A stretch of 64,000 bases of DNA from Salmonirosea aquatica. Lineage in GTDB: Bacteria; Bacteroidota; Bacteroidia; Cytophagales; Spirosomataceae. The notes beneath the pieces are model-generated. The model was given only the letters and a program-made list of their open reading frames with translations. It was not told the origin of the DNA and did not search any database. The DNA is taken from contig NZ_WHLY01000002.1 in NCBI RefSeq assembly GCF_009296315.1, forward strand, positions 1,426,001-1,490,000. Direction: 5' to 3'. How positions within the stretch are numbered: position 1 is the first letter of the stretch; each line of letters starts with the position of its first letter. The translations under genes and the position numbers were made by a program. Positions 43,450-53,164 of this stretch are shown here, one piece after another.

Positions 43450-44937
43450 TTGCAAACCCTCGACCTGATCGTATTCATTGTGTACATGGGCGGCATTTCG
43501 CTCTTTGGCGCTTCATTTTATTCCAAAGACAAATCCTCGGATACCTTCACGCTGGGCAACAGCAATTTTCCGACTTGGGTGGTCACCATGTCCATCTTCG
43601 CGACGTTCGTGAGTAGCATCAGCTTTCTGGGCCTACCGGGAAATGCCTACCAAACCAACTGGAACGCCTTCGTTTTCAGCTTGTCGCTGCCCATTGCTTC
43701 CATCATGGCGGTGCAGTTTTTCGTGCCGCTCTACCGCAAACTGAACAGTCCATCGGCCTACGCCTACATGGAGACAAAGTTCGGCTTGTGGGCGCGGGTG
43801 TACGTGTCGGCCTGCTACTTGCTGACCCAAATGATGCGGATCGGTACCATTCTGTACCTGCTGGCGCTGCCTGTCAACGCGCTATTCGGCTGGGACATTC
43901 TCACAATCATCGCCCTCACCGGACTGGTGGTGATGGGTTACTCGCTGCTGGGCGGGATTCAGGCCGTGATGTGGACGGACGCCATTCAGGGTATCGTGCT
44001 CATTGGCGGGGCACTGGTCTGTTTGCTGTACATTTTCTTTTCCATGCCCGAAGGACCGGGTCAGGTGTTCACCGTCGCGCTGGAAAACGATAAATTCAGC
44101 TTGGGTAGCTTTGGCAGTAGCCTCAGCGAATCGACCTTCTGGGTGGTGCTGATCTACGGTATTTTCATCAATTTACAGAACTACGGCATCGACCAAAACT
44201 ACGTGCAGCGTTACATGGCCTCGCGTTCTGAAGCCGAAGCCAAGCGGTCGGCGTTCTGGGGCGGGATGTTGTACGTACCCGTCTCGATGCTGTTTTTTCT
44301 GATCGGTACGGCACTGTTTTCCTACTATTCCGTATTTCCGAATTCGCTGCCCGCCGAATTGCACGACGTAACGAAAAGCGACCGGGTATTTCCTTTTTTC
44401 ATTGTCAAGGTTCTCCCGCCCGGCCTGACGGGATTGCTTATCGCCTCCATTTTTGCGGCAGGCATGAGTACCATTTCCACCAGTATCAATAGTTCGTCCA
44501 CGGTCGTGCTGGTCGATTACTACCAGCGTTTTTCTAAAACCAAACTCACCGAAAAGCAATCCATGCGGGTGCTCTACCTCACTACCTTCATCATCAGCAT
44601 TCTGGGTATCGGCATTGCTTTCGCGATGATCAATGTCAAGAGCGCACTGGATGCCTGGTGGAAGCTGGCCTCGGTGTTTAGCGGCGGGATGCTGGGGCTG
44701 TTCCTGCTAGGGGCATTTGTAGAGAAAGTCAACCGGAAAGGCGCGATCGTCGGTATGGTTTTGGGCGTACTACTGATCCTATGGATGAGCCTTTCTCCCA
44801 TTTTCTGGACCGAGGGTACCTTGAGCGTCTACGCCAGTCCGTTCCACGCCTACCTGGCGATCGTGTTTGGTACCCTGGTGCTTTTCATTACGGGTTTTCT
44901 GGCAACGGTGCTGTTTTCGCGAAAGTCGACTGATTGA
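43450..44937 (+). CDS. Sodium:solute symporter
   Basis: 495 aa with about thirteen membrane segments. It begins with TTG at MQTLDLIVFIVYMGGISLFG, the exact family start; no nearby ATG gives the complete first helix. SSS motifs include the FASTFSS-like region after STFVSSISFLGLPGNAYQTN, the NYGIDQNYVQRYMASRSEAEAKR loop, and FAAGMSTISTSINSSSTV. It co-transports a sugar or sialic-acid-type acid with Na+. Its position after the NanA-like lyase makes an acid sugar the best guess. It ends at a strong 18-bp hairpin. Confidence 0.88.
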   Translation: MQTLDLIVFIVYMGGISLFGASFYSKDKSSDTFTLGNSNFPTWVVTMSIFATFVSSISFLGLPGNAYQTNWNAFVFSLSLPIASIMAVQFFVPLYRKLNSPSAYAYMETKFGLWARVYVSACYLLTQMMRIGTILYLLALPVNALFGWDILTIIALTGLVVMGYSLLGGIQAVMWTDAIQGIVLIGGALVCLLYIFFSMPEGPGQVFTVALENDKFSLGSFGSSLSESTFWVVLIYGIFINLQNYGIDQNYVQRYMASRSEAEAKRSAFWGGMLYVPVSMLFFLIGTALFSYYSVFPNSLPAELHDVTKSDRVFPFFIVKVLPPGLTGLLIASIFAAGMSTISTSINSSSTVVLVDYYQRFSKTKLTEKQSMRVLYLTTFIISILGIGIAFAMINVKSALDAWWKLASVFSGGMLGLFLLGAFVEKVNRKGAIVGMVLGVLLILWMSLSPIFWTEGTLSVYASPFHAYLAIVFGTLVLFITGFLATVLFSRKSTD

Positions 44938-44938
44938 T

Positions 44939-44977
44939 TTTAACTCCCCGAAAGTTCAAAACTTTCGGGGAGTTAAA
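44939..44977. terminator. 18-bp bidirectional terminator overlapping the LacI 3' end
   Basis: Two perfect 18-base arms surround a CAA loop, with T-runs on both strands. The right arm encodes the last codons (LTPRKF) of the LacI-type gene, so the terminator is shared between convergent genes and partly coding. Confidence 0.9.
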
Positions 44978-46134
44978 GGTACCCGCACCGATGATCCCCG
45001 CACGATCAATTCTGCTTCCAGCACGACCGTCTCGGGTTTTGCCAACTCTTCCTCTCCCTGTATCAGCCGCAAAATCATCCTGGCGGCCGCCTCGCCGATT
45101 TGCGTAGTAGGTTGCTTCACCGTAGTGAGACCGTTGCCAATGTGGGCTGCAATAGAGTCGTCGCTGAACCCCACCACACCCAGATCGTCCGGAATACGCA
45201 GCCCTTTGGCTTTGGCCAGCATCATGATTTCGATCGCCGAGGGGTCATTGACTGCAAAAATAGCGTCCGGTGGTACAGGTAAATCAAGAAAATAGCCCGT
45301 ATAAATTCGTGCTTTTTGCGCGCGCAAATCGCCATGTATAACCAGTTCGGGGATAACCTCCAATCCGTTTTTGCGCAAAGCATCGCAGTAGCCGCGGAGC
45401 CTCTCCTGGCTGATCAGTAAGTTGGTGGGACCACCCAGGTGGGCAATGCGGCGGTAGCCATTCCGAATCAGGTGATCCACCGCCGTATAGGCACCCTGGT
45501 AGTCGTTGACCACCACCCTATACTTTCCAAGTTCCTCACTCACCCGGTTGAAGTATACCACCGGAATATCTCTTTTTTCAAAAATCCTCAGATGGTCGTA
45601 GTTGTTGGTTTCATGGCTCATCGAAACCAGCAGACCGTCCACGCGGTTGGCCAGCAGGGCTTTGGTATTGTTCTTCTCGGTTTCATACGATTCGTCAGAC
45701 TGCATGATAATCAGGTGGTACCCCGCCTGCGCCAGTACCTTTTGTGCTCCCACAATGATGTTGGGAAAAAACTGGGTCATAAACTCAGGTACGATGATGC
45801 CGACCGTTTCTGTACGACTTTTCACTAGGCTATGGGCCAGTTGGTTAGGTTGGTAGTCGAGCTCCTGGGCTTTTTCCAGGATGGCCCGGCGGGTATTGGG
45901 GTTGATGTCGGGATGGCCGTGCAACGCTCTCGATACCGTAGAGTTAGAAACGCCCAGGTCCTGAGCGATGTCAATGATGGTAGTTTGATGCCGCCTTCTC
46001 TTCCGAACCTGGCGATTGGCCGAGGGAATGGTAAAGTAATAGTCACAATTCTTGCAAAGGAAGCGCTGATTACCCCGCACAAATCCCGCCTTCATGATCG
46101 AATCGACCTGCTGGCATTTTGGGCATTCTGTCAT
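44956..46134 (-). CDS. LacI-family repressor with N-terminal transposase-type zinc ribbon
   Basis: 392 aa, about 50 longer than a usual LacI protein. The extra N-terminus has CPKC (C4, C7), KAGFVRGNQRFLCKNC (C27, C30) and YYF, the zinc ribbon of IS1-type transposases. It is followed by a basic linker RKRRRHQ, the LacI helix-turn-helix (IIDIAQDLGVSNSTVSRAL, about residues 53-71) and a sugar-binding domain (VGIIVPEFMTQFFPNIIVGA; VVGFSDDSIAAHIGNGLTTV). It is divergent from the SusC operon, with a perfect LacI-type palindrome between them (46249-46280). It probably represses the locus until a sugar is bound. Confidence 0.9.
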   Translation of the reverse strand: MTECPKCQQVDSIMKAGFVRGNQRFLCKNCDYYFTIPSANRQVRKRRRHQTTIIDIAQDLGVSNSTVSRALHGHPDINPNTRRAILEKAQELDYQPNQLAHSLVKSRTETVGIIVPEFMTQFFPNIIVGAQKVLAQAGYHLIIMQSDESYETEKNNTKALLANRVDGLLVSMSHETNNYDHLRIFEKRDIPVVYFNRVSEELGKYRVVVNDYQGAYTAVDHLIRNGYRRIAHLGGPTNLLISQERLRGYCDALRKNGLEVIPELVIHGDLRAQKARIYTGYFLDLPVPPDAIFAVNDPSAIEIMMLAKAKGLRIPDDLGVVGFSDDSIAAHIGNGLTTVKQPTTQIGEAAARMILRLIQGEEELAKPETVVLEAELIVRGSSVRVPLTPRKF

Positions 46135-46248
46135 AGTAGTGAAAATTGTATTTTTTACAGTCCGCCTTTCCTATATTCTCAGAAGTCACTGGAAGAACTG
46201 AAATTGTTTTTTTTCGGTATTCTGCAATTATAAATAATAAAAGTTATG

Positions 46249-46280
46249 TATCGGTAACGTTTGCGGAAACGTTACCGATA
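46249..46280. promoter_or_regulatory. LacI-type palindromic operator
   Basis: 14-base arms (TATCGGTAACGTTT and its complement) flank a 4-base GCGG centre; the core AACGTT..AACGTT resembles LacI/CcpA-type operators. It lies in the 348-base gap between the LacI-type gene and SusC, about 45 bases upstream of the SusC promoter and near the expected promoter of the regulator itself, so autoregulation is possible. Apart from this site and the promoter the gap shows nothing else. Confidence 0.75.
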
Positions 46281-46321
46281 TTTTTTGACCAAAAATTCTG
46301 GTTTTATGCATTTCCCATTCC

Positions 46322-46351
46322 TTGACAACTGCGCATTGTATCTTATATTTA
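46322..46351 (+). promoter_or_regulatory. Promoter of the SusCD locus
   Basis: TTG (within TTGACA) is followed after exactly 19 bases by TATATTTA, one base off TAnnTTTG. It lies about 130 bases before the SusC start and just downstream of the LacI-type operator. Confidence 0.6.
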
Positions 46352-46482
46352 GTATAAAATCAGCCTAAAATACAAAACAGGGCAGTTAATGAATAAAGCG
46401 TCTCTGTTTTGTAAGGCCCGATAATCTTTACATAAAATTGTACTATACTTATTTCAACCCTTTATTCTTAATCATTAGCCTT

Positions 46483-49400
46483 ATGTTAAAAAATCTAATC
46501 AGACTCTTTTCACTGGCGGTACTTGGGTTACTATCCTTGAGTCATATACAGGCGCAGGACCTGGCCGTAAAAGGAAAAGTAACGGACGATAGCGGGGAAG
46601 CCATTCCCGGTGTAAGTGTAACGGTGAAAGGTACCCAGCGAGGTACCATTACCAATGTGGACGGTACCTACTCGGTCAATGCAGCGTCGAACGCTACCCT
46701 GGTCTTTTCATTTCTGGGCTATGAAAGTCAGGAAGCTGTGGTGAACAATCGTGCTACGATCAACATTTCCCTCAAAACCGACACCAAAGCCTTGGAAGAA
46801 GTGGTGGTGGTAGGGTACGGTACCCAAAGGAAAGTGGAAACCACCGGCTCAATTGCCTCGGTTAAGTCCGATGAGCTGACCCAACTACCTGTCACCAACG
46901 TGGCGCAGGGATTGCAGGCGCGCGTTTCGGGGGTACAGATCAACCAGAACTCCGGCTCACCCGGCGGAAACATCAGCGTGCGTGTACGGGGTACCAACTC
47001 CATCAACGGTAACTCGGAGCCGCTGTACGTGGTAGACGGTATCCAGATTTCCAATGGCGGCGGCATCAACGATGTGAGTCCCCTTTCGACCATCAACCCT
47101 AACGACATCGAGTCGGTAGAAGTGCTGAAAGATGCCTCGGCCTCGGCCATTTACGGCGCACGGGCCGCTAATGGCGTGGTACTTATCACCACCAAGCGTG
47201 GAAAAGCGGGCGCTACCCGGGTATCCATCGATAGCTACTATGGCGTGCAGCAGGCTGCCAAAACCCTGGATGTCCTAAATGCCGCCGAATTTGCCCAGCT
47301 TGAAAATGAAGTATTCAAAAATAACGCTTATCCTAACCCAGCTTCGTTGGGCGAAGGTACCGACTGGCAAAGTCTGATTTTCCAGAAAGCTCCTATTCAA
47401 AGCCACCAGTTATCCATCAACGGCGGAAGCGAAAAAACGCAGCTCGCATTATCGGCCAACTACTTCAATCAGGACGGAATCATTGTCAATTCCAATTTTA
47501 AGAGGTACTCCTACCGGCTTAATGTAGACCACAAGGTAAGCAACCGCTTCAAGGTAGGTACCAGTATTTTGGGTAGTATCATCGTCAACAACGGGATCGA
47601 TGCCGGCAGTACCACCATCGGTGATGCGGGCGTGGTAACCGCCAGTGTTCTGGGTGCGGCTGTTGGCGCACCGCCCACGCTGCAACCCTACCGCGAAGAT
47701 GGCTCTATTTTTCCCTTTGGCGAGCAAGGCAACGGGCAGTACCGCGAGGTAGTCAACCCACTTAACTATACGGCCATTACACGCCAGCGGAATATCAAAC
47801 GTACTTTGGTGAATTTGTTCGGAGAGTTCGAGATTCTGCCGGGTTTTACGTATCGGGCCTCGTTCAATGCGGACGTTCAAAACCGCCTCGACGATTTTTA
47901 TTCTCCCCTATCGATCATCAACCGGGCCGATATCAGCGATAACTCGGGCTCGGCCTCGAAGTCCAACAGCAACTTCCTGGGACTTCTGCACGAGAGCATC
48001 CTGTCGTACAGCCATAAATTTGGCGAAGACCACAGTCTGCGCTTCACGGGTCTGTTTGCCTCGCAGGTCGAAAACTCCAATTCCAACTCCATCAGCGCGT
48101 CAGGTTTTCCCAATGATGCTACCCGTAACGAAGCTCTGCAGTTGGCCCTCAACCGCACCGTTAGCAGCGGTCGCTCCAAGCAGCGGCTCGATTCCTACAT
48201 GGGCCGGATCAACTACGGTTTCCGCGACAAGTACTTCCTTGACCTGACCGCCCGCGTGGATGGATCGAGCAAGTTCGGAGCTAACCACAAGTATGGTTTC
48301 TTCCCGGCGATCTCGGCGGCCTGGCGGATCATAGAAGAAGATTTCATCAAGGATTTGCGCTGGATGTCGGACTTGAAACTCCGCGCCAGCTACGGAATCA
48401 CGGGTAACGCCGGTGGACTAAACCCCTATCAATCCCTGGCGACGGTGAGCTCGGGTGGAGGGTATAACCTGGGCAATACTTATCAGACAGCCATCAGTCC
48501 GACCGGTATCGCCAATCCGGACTTGCGATGGGAAAAATCAGCTCAGACGGACATTGGCCTCGACATTGGATTGTTCAACAACCGCCTGTCCATTGTCATG
48601 GACTATTACTACAAGCGTACCGATGACCTGCTGTATGTAAAAACCCTGCCGCTATCTTCGGGCTACGGCAGCATCACCGGCAACTATGCTTCACTGGAAA
48701 ACAAGGGCTTCGAGTTTGCGGCCAATGCTACGATCCTGAACGGCCCGGTACGCTGGTCGGTGTCAGGTAACCTGACCGCCAACCGCAACAAATTGTTGGA
48801 TCTGGATGGAGGTACCACGCAGGAGCGCTTCGTGACCAACTATTCCCTCCTGAGTGTCGGACAGCCGCTGGGTGTATTCAAAACCTACGTGTTCGACGGG
48901 ATTAACCAAACCGGCGACGCCATTATTCCGGGCTACGACGGACGTGTGGGCGGACACAAAGTAAAAGACCTGAACAACGATGGCGCCATTAATTCAGAAG
49001 ATCAGATCATTACTGGAAATCCCAATCCTAAATTCATTTTTGGAGCTTCTACCAACCTGAGCTACAAGAACTTCGATTTCAGTCTTTTTCTGTCGGGCTC
49101 ACAGGGCAACGACACCTATAATGTCAGCCGCCTATCGTTCGAAAATCCGCTGGGACAACGCAACCTGCTGGAAGGAGTGGTAAATCGCTGGACTCCCACG
49201 AATCCGAGCAATCAGTACGTGAGTGCCTTTGTGGCAGGCCGCCTTCCCATTACAGACTATGCCATGGAAGATGGCTCCTACGTCCGCCTGAAAAATATAA
49301 CCCTGGGCTATACACTACCCACGATCAAGGGCATCAGCCGGGTGCGCATCTACGTAAGTAGCAACAACCTGCTTACACTCACGAAGTACACGGGCTTTGA

Positions 49401-49506
49401 TCCGGAAGTCAACACCTACGCGGGCTCTAATACCGCCATCGGCATCGACAACCTGGTGTACCCTCAGGCCAAGTCATTCCTGGGCGGCATTCAGCTGACT
49501 TTTTAA
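46483..49506 (+). CDS. SusC/RagA-family TonB-dependent transporter
   Basis: 1007 aa from the ATG at MLKNLIRLFSLAVLG; the upstream TTG would add an extra hydrophobic stretch. The signal peptide ends near HIQAQ. The regulatory-like domain (VKGKVTDDSGEAIPGVSVTV) and TonB-box-like EEVVVVGYG precede the plug with SEPLYVVDGIQI, NPNDIESVEVLKDASAS and the signature AIYGARAANGVVLITTKRG. The barrel ends KSFLGGIQLTF. It imports the glycan bound by the SusD protein 48 bases downstream. It is under the promoter and operator upstream. Confidence 0.95.
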   Translation: MLKNLIRLFSLAVLGLLSLSHIQAQDLAVKGKVTDDSGEAIPGVSVTVKGTQRGTITNVDGTYSVNAASNATLVFSFLGYESQEAVVNNRATINISLKTDTKALEEVVVVGYGTQRKVETTGSIASVKSDELTQLPVTNVAQGLQARVSGVQINQNSGSPGGNISVRVRGTNSINGNSEPLYVVDGIQISNGGGINDVSPLSTINPNDIESVEVLKDASASAIYGARAANGVVLITTKRGKAGATRVSIDSYYGVQQAAKTLDVLNAAEFAQLENEVFKNNAYPNPASLGEGTDWQSLIFQKAPIQSHQLSINGGSEKTQLALSANYFNQDGIIVNSNFKRYSYRLNVDHKVSNRFKVGTSILGSIIVNNGIDAGSTTIGDAGVVTASVLGAAVGAPPTLQPYREDGSIFPFGEQGNGQYREVVNPLNYTAITRQRNIKRTLVNLFGEFEILPGFTYRASFNADVQNRLDDFYSPLSIINRADISDNSGSASKSNSNFLGLLHESILSYSHKFGEDHSLRFTGLFASQVENSNSNSISASGFPNDATRNEALQLALNRTVSSGRSKQRLDSYMGRINYGFRDKYFLDLTARVDGSSKFGANHKYGFFPAISAAWRIIEEDFIKDLRWMSDLKLRASYGITGNAGGLNPYQSLATVSSGGGYNLGNTYQTAISPTGIANPDLRWEKSAQTDIGLDIGLFNNRLSIVMDYYYKRTDDLLYVKTLPLSSGYGSITGNYASLENKGFEFAANATILNGPVRWSVSGNLTANRNKLLDLDGGTTQERFVTNYSLLSVGQPLGVFKTYVFDGINQTGDAIIPGYDGRVGGHKVKDLNNDGAINSEDQIITGNPNPKFIFGASTNLSYKNFDFSLFLSGSQGNDTYNVSRLSFENPLGQRNLLEGVVNRWTPTNPSNQYVSAFVAGRLPITDYAMEDGSYVRLKNITLGYTLPTIKGISRVRIYVSSNNLLTLTKYTGFDPEVNTYAGSNTAIGIDNLVYPQAKSFLGGIQLTF

Positions 49507-49554
49507 GTAGGTGTTAAAAACTTGGTAGTAAGCAACCATAAAAAGAAACTAATC

Positions 49555-51051
49555 ATGAAATCAAGGTTAAAATCCCTTTATAAAATACTGCCCCTGGTTA
49601 TGCTGGGCATTGGCATGACTGCCTGCGAACTGGATGAGACAGTATACTCGTCCATTTTTACCGATAATTTTTACAAAACAGGCTCCGATGCCGAGAAGGG
49701 CCTCATCGCCGTATACGATGCCATGCGTGGCCTGTACGGTGGACCTGCCGCGGTGATGGTACCCGACTACAGCGCCGACCAGGTGTACCCCCGGGCGGTG
49801 GTAGGCCGTAATACGCTGACGCTTTTTACCGTAGAGCCCACCTATACTACCCAACGCAGCGCCGGCCGTACCAACGAGTCACCCCAGCAGATTTGGGCAT
49901 CGTCGTACGCAGGCATCGAAAATGCCAACTGGATTATTCTGAAGGTACCTGACGCTACGATGGACGAAACCCGTAAGAAGCAGATCATCGGCGAAGCATA
50001 TTATCTGCGAGCCTTTTATCACTGGATGCTCACCAAAAACTTTGGTGATGTACCCATCAAAACGGAGCCAAGTACGTCGGAAGAAAAGGCATACGTAGGG
50101 AAAAGCCCCAAAGTCGATGTCTACAAGCAAATTTACAGCGACCTCGATCAGGCTTTGGCGGCAGGTCTACTCTCGTATCCTGCGGTAGAAAAAGGACGTC
50201 CTTCAAAGGAAGCCGTGAATGCACTGTACGCCAAGGCTGCGCTGTACAACGAAGACTGGGCCAAAGCCCTGGAAAAAGCCGAAGCCGTCATCAACTCAGG
50301 CAAGTACCAGCTGATGACCAACGTGCTAGATGTCTTTGATTATCAGACGGAAGACGCCGCCCGTAAAGAAAATATCTGGGCTTTTGAGGTAGATCCGATT
50401 TCACCGGGTACCGGTCATCAATTAGTAGGCCTCACGGGCCCTTCGGGTAGCGCGGGAGTCGAGTACGCCCGTACTTCGTATGGCTCCATGTTTGCGTATC
50501 AGGATTTTTACAATTCGTTCGATCCTACAGATAAACGCCTTCAATTACTGGCAACTTCCTATGTCAATAAAGCTGGAAAGATTGTGCCCCAGAAAGACAT
50601 TACCCCAATTACCACTGAGGGTGTATTGATCCGAAAATACCGTGATCCGGTTTCGACCACGGGTACCATCGTGAATATTCCCATTCTGCGCTTGGCCGAT
50701 ATTTACCTGATTGCCGCCGAGGCCGAAGCCCGCATGAACGGGGGGACCGCCAAAGCTTACGGCTATATCAATGCGGTTCGGAGCAGAGCCGGGTTACCAA
50801 ACCTGGCCACCGGACTCAGCAAAGATTCATTTATCGATGCCGTACTTCAGGAGCGTTCCTGGGAGTTGTTTGCCGAGGGTGACCGTTGGTATGATCTGAC
50901 CCGCACGGATCGTTTTCTGACGGTGATTCCCAAAGCGACTAACTCGGTGTACCCATCGCGTCCAGTGCAGGCCAAGAACAAGTACTTCCCGATCCCACAG
51001 GATGAGGTGAACGCCAATCCGGAATTGGAACAGAATCCTGACTGGCAATAA
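49555..51051 (+). CDS. SusD/RagB-family outer-membrane glycan-binding lipoprotein
   Basis: 498 aa from the ATG at MKSRLKSLYKILPLV; an upstream in-frame ATG adds a charged tail that would block secretion. The lipobox GMTAC gives lipidated Cys24, followed by ELDETVYSSIFTDNFYKTG. Helical repeats include EAYYLRAFYHWMLTKNFGDV and PSKEAVNALYAKAALYNEDW. The end contains VLQERSWELFAEGDRWYDL, the SusD C-terminal signature. It binds the oligosaccharide at the cell surface for the adjacent SusC and is the last gene before a terminator. Confidence 0.93.
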   Translation: MKSRLKSLYKILPLVMLGIGMTACELDETVYSSIFTDNFYKTGSDAEKGLIAVYDAMRGLYGGPAAVMVPDYSADQVYPRAVVGRNTLTLFTVEPTYTTQRSAGRTNESPQQIWASSYAGIENANWIILKVPDATMDETRKKQIIGEAYYLRAFYHWMLTKNFGDVPIKTEPSTSEEKAYVGKSPKVDVYKQIYSDLDQALAAGLLSYPAVEKGRPSKEAVNALYAKAALYNEDWAKALEKAEAVINSGKYQLMTNVLDVFDYQTEDAARKENIWAFEVDPISPGTGHQLVGLTGPSGSAGVEYARTSYGSMFAYQDFYNSFDPTDKRLQLLATSYVNKAGKIVPQKDITPITTEGVLIRKYRDPVSTTGTIVNIPILRLADIYLIAAEAEARMNGGTAKAYGYINAVRSRAGLPNLATGLSKDSFIDAVLQERSWELFAEGDRWYDLTRTDRFLTVIPKATNSVYPSRPVQAKNKYFPIPQDEVNANPELEQNPDWQ

Positions 51052-51100
51052 AAAGACTGTCACATGCATACGTTTTTTCTCATAGGTTAAATTGGTTATA

Positions 51101-51135
51101 AAGCGGCTCTTGTCGTTCGGGAGCCGCTTTTTTGT
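51101..51135 (+). terminator. Intrinsic terminator after SusD
   Basis: AAGCGGCTC and GAGCCGCTT (9-bp stem, 11-base loop) are followed by a run of T. It lies 50 bases after the SusD stop, so the genes behind it need their own promoter or readthrough. Confidence 0.85.
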
Positions 51136-51168
51136 TTTCACCAAGCCTGAATTAAAAATTATCCGAAC

Positions 51169-51198
51169 TTGTAACGGTTTTTAATTCGCCTATTTTCA
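51169..51198 (+). promoter_or_regulatory. Candidate promoter of the FAD oxidoreductase gene
   Basis: TTG is followed after 19 bases by TATTTTCA, two bases off TAnnTTTG, about 105 bases before the start codon. Spacing is right but the -7 box is weak. Confidence 0.35.
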
Positions 51199-51304
51199 CC
51201 TCGCGGGTAAAGGTACCTCACTCATACGGGCAATTCGGCGTGGAATTATCCGAGCCCGAACGCGATTCATCCATTGAGCCTCTAAAATCAACGCAACTGT
51301 ATTC

Positions 51305-53164
51305 ATGAAACGACTGATCTTTCTTTTCTTGCTTTCCAGTCCATTCGCCCTGGCGCAAAAGCCCGCTACGGTATTCGTCGAAGCCGAAAGTTTCGACAAT
51401 AAAGGCGGCTGGTCCATCGACCAGCAGTTTATGGATGTGATGGGTTCTTCCTTCCTGATGGCCCACGGCATGGGCCGCCCGGTGGAAAACGCCAGCACGA
51501 CTGTCACGTTTCCCGAAACCGGCACGTACAAAGTGTACGTTCGCACCCGCAACTGGACCGCCCAATGGTCGGATAAGGATGCGGCCGGACAATTTCAATT
51601 ACTGATCAATGACAAGCCGCTCGCCAAAACATTCGGCAAAGACAACGGCAAGTGGAATTGGTCCGACGGCGGAACGGTGAAAATCACGCAGAAAGAGAAT
51701 AAGATCGCCCTGAAAGATCTGACGGGCTTCAATGGCCGTTGCGATGCCATTATTTTCACCAGCGATCCCAATTTCAAACCCATCGAGGATAAGGAAAAGC
51801 TAACCGAGTACCGCAACGCGTATTTCGGTTTTGACAAGAATCCCAAGAACGCAGGTAGCTTCGACTTCGTGGTGGTAGGCGGTGGCATGGCGGGTACTTG
51901 CTCTGCCATCTCAGCCGCCCGAAAAGGTGTGAAGGTAGCCTTGATCCAGAATCGCCCCGTTCTGGGCGGTAACAATAGCTCCGAAGTACGGGTCCACCTG
52001 GGCGGGCGGATTAACCTGGAACCCTACCCGGCGCTGGGAAACCTCGTCAATGAAATCGGTCCTTCGGAGGGAGGAAACGCCCAGCCGAAAGAATATTACG
52101 AGGACGACAAGAAAATGGCAGCCGTTCTGGCCGAACCCAACATTTCGCTCTTCCTGAACTACCACGCCAACAAAGTGGATACTAAGGGAGGTAAAATAGA
52201 AAAGGTATATGCCACCAACATCGAAACAGGAGAGAAGGTGTACTTTGAAGCGCCCCTCTTTGCCGATTGCACCGGCGATGGTACCATTGGCTTCCTGGCC
52301 GGGGCCGAGTACATGACTGGCCGCGAAAGCCGCGATGTCTACGGAGAAAAAACGGCGCCCGAAGTAGCCGACAACCTGACGATGGGCGCCTCGGTGCAAT
52401 GGTTTTCGGAGAAGCTCGATCATCCCGTTTCTTTCCCCGATATACAATGGGGACTACCCTGGAACGAAGCCAAAGCCGAGGAAATCACCAAGGGCGACTG
52501 GGAATGGGAAACGGGCATGGGCCTGGATATGACGATGGATTTCGAGCAAATCCGCGATTACGGGATGCTGGCGGTCTATTCCAACTGGTCGTATCTGAAA
52601 AACCATGCTGCCAATAAGGAGAAGTTTGCCCATGATGCGCTCAAATGGGTTGCTTACGTGGCAGGAAAGCGCGAATCCAGACGCTTGAAAGGAGACTATG
52701 TACTCATCGAGCAGGATCTGACCGACCAGCGCGTGTATCCCGACGGAACTGCCCCTACTTCCTGGACCATCGACCTACACTATCCCGATCCCGAAAACTC
52801 CAAGCTTTTCCCCGGTGCGGCCTTTAAGTCCATCGCCAAGCATATCAAAATCTACCCGTACCCCATTCCATTTCGCTGTCTGTATTCCAAAAACATCGAC
52901 AATCTGATGATGGCGGGACGTGACATCAGCGTGTCGCACGTGGCGTTGGGTACCGTGCGCCTGATGCGTACGACGGGTATGATGGGCGAAGTACTTGGGA
53001 TGGCCGCCGCCATTTGCAAGGAAGAGAAAACTACCCCCAGGGGAGTGTACCAAAATTATTTCCCGAAGCTGGAAGCGATGATGATCGAAGGGGTAGGTGA
53101 TCCGACTTTACCCAGAGAGCAGGACTACAACCTGGGAGGTACCTTGATGGAAGTTGTAAAATGA
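51305..53164 (+). CDS. Secreted FAD-dependent oxidoreductase with N-terminal carbohydrate-binding-like domain
   Basis: 619 aa with a signal peptide ending FALAQK. Residues about 20-165 form a beta-sandwich (PATVFVEAESFDNKGGWSIDQQF; GTYKVYVRTRNWTA) like carbohydrate-binding modules. The FAD-binding motif VVVGGGMAGTCSAISAARKG begins near G192, with RPVLGGNNSSEVRV, FADCTGDGTIGFLAGAEY and AGKRESRRLKGDYVL further on, as in FAD_oxidored (PF12831) proteins. It should oxidise a sugar or related alcohol in the periplasm. Its TGA overlaps the next ATG (ATGA), so it is coupled to the FMN-binding-like gene, which may accept its electrons (inference). Confidence 0.88.
   Translation: MKRLIFLFLLSSPFALAQKPATVFVEAESFDNKGGWSIDQQFMDVMGSSFLMAHGMGRPVENASTTVTFPETGTYKVYVRTRNWTAQWSDKDAAGQFQLLINDKPLAKTFGKDNGKWNWSDGGTVKITQKENKIALKDLTGFNGRCDAIIFTSDPNFKPIEDKEKLTEYRNAYFGFDKNPKNAGSFDFVVVGGGMAGTCSAISAARKGVKVALIQNRPVLGGNNSSEVRVHLGGRINLEPYPALGNLVNEIGPSEGGNAQPKEYYEDDKKMAAVLAEPNISLFLNYHANKVDTKGGKIEKVYATNIETGEKVYFEAPLFADCTGDGTIGFLAGAEYMTGRESRDVYGEKTAPEVADNLTMGASVQWFSEKLDHPVSFPDIQWGLPWNEAKAEEITKGDWEWETGMGLDMTMDFEQIRDYGMLAVYSNWSYLKNHAANKEKFAHDALKWVAYVAGKRESRRLKGDYVLIEQDLTDQRVYPDGTAPTSWTIDLHYPDPENSKLFPGAAFKSIAKHIKIYPYPIPFRCLYSKNIDNLMMAGRDISVSHVALGTVRLMRTTGMMGEVLGMAAAICKEEKTTPRGVYQNYFPKLEAMMIEGVGDPTLPREQDYNLGGTLMEVVK

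Noticed and set aside
44956-46134. IS1-type transposase remnant
   Set aside because: Only the zinc ribbon is present; the rest is a complete LacI repressor, with no inverted terminal repeats or catalytic domain.
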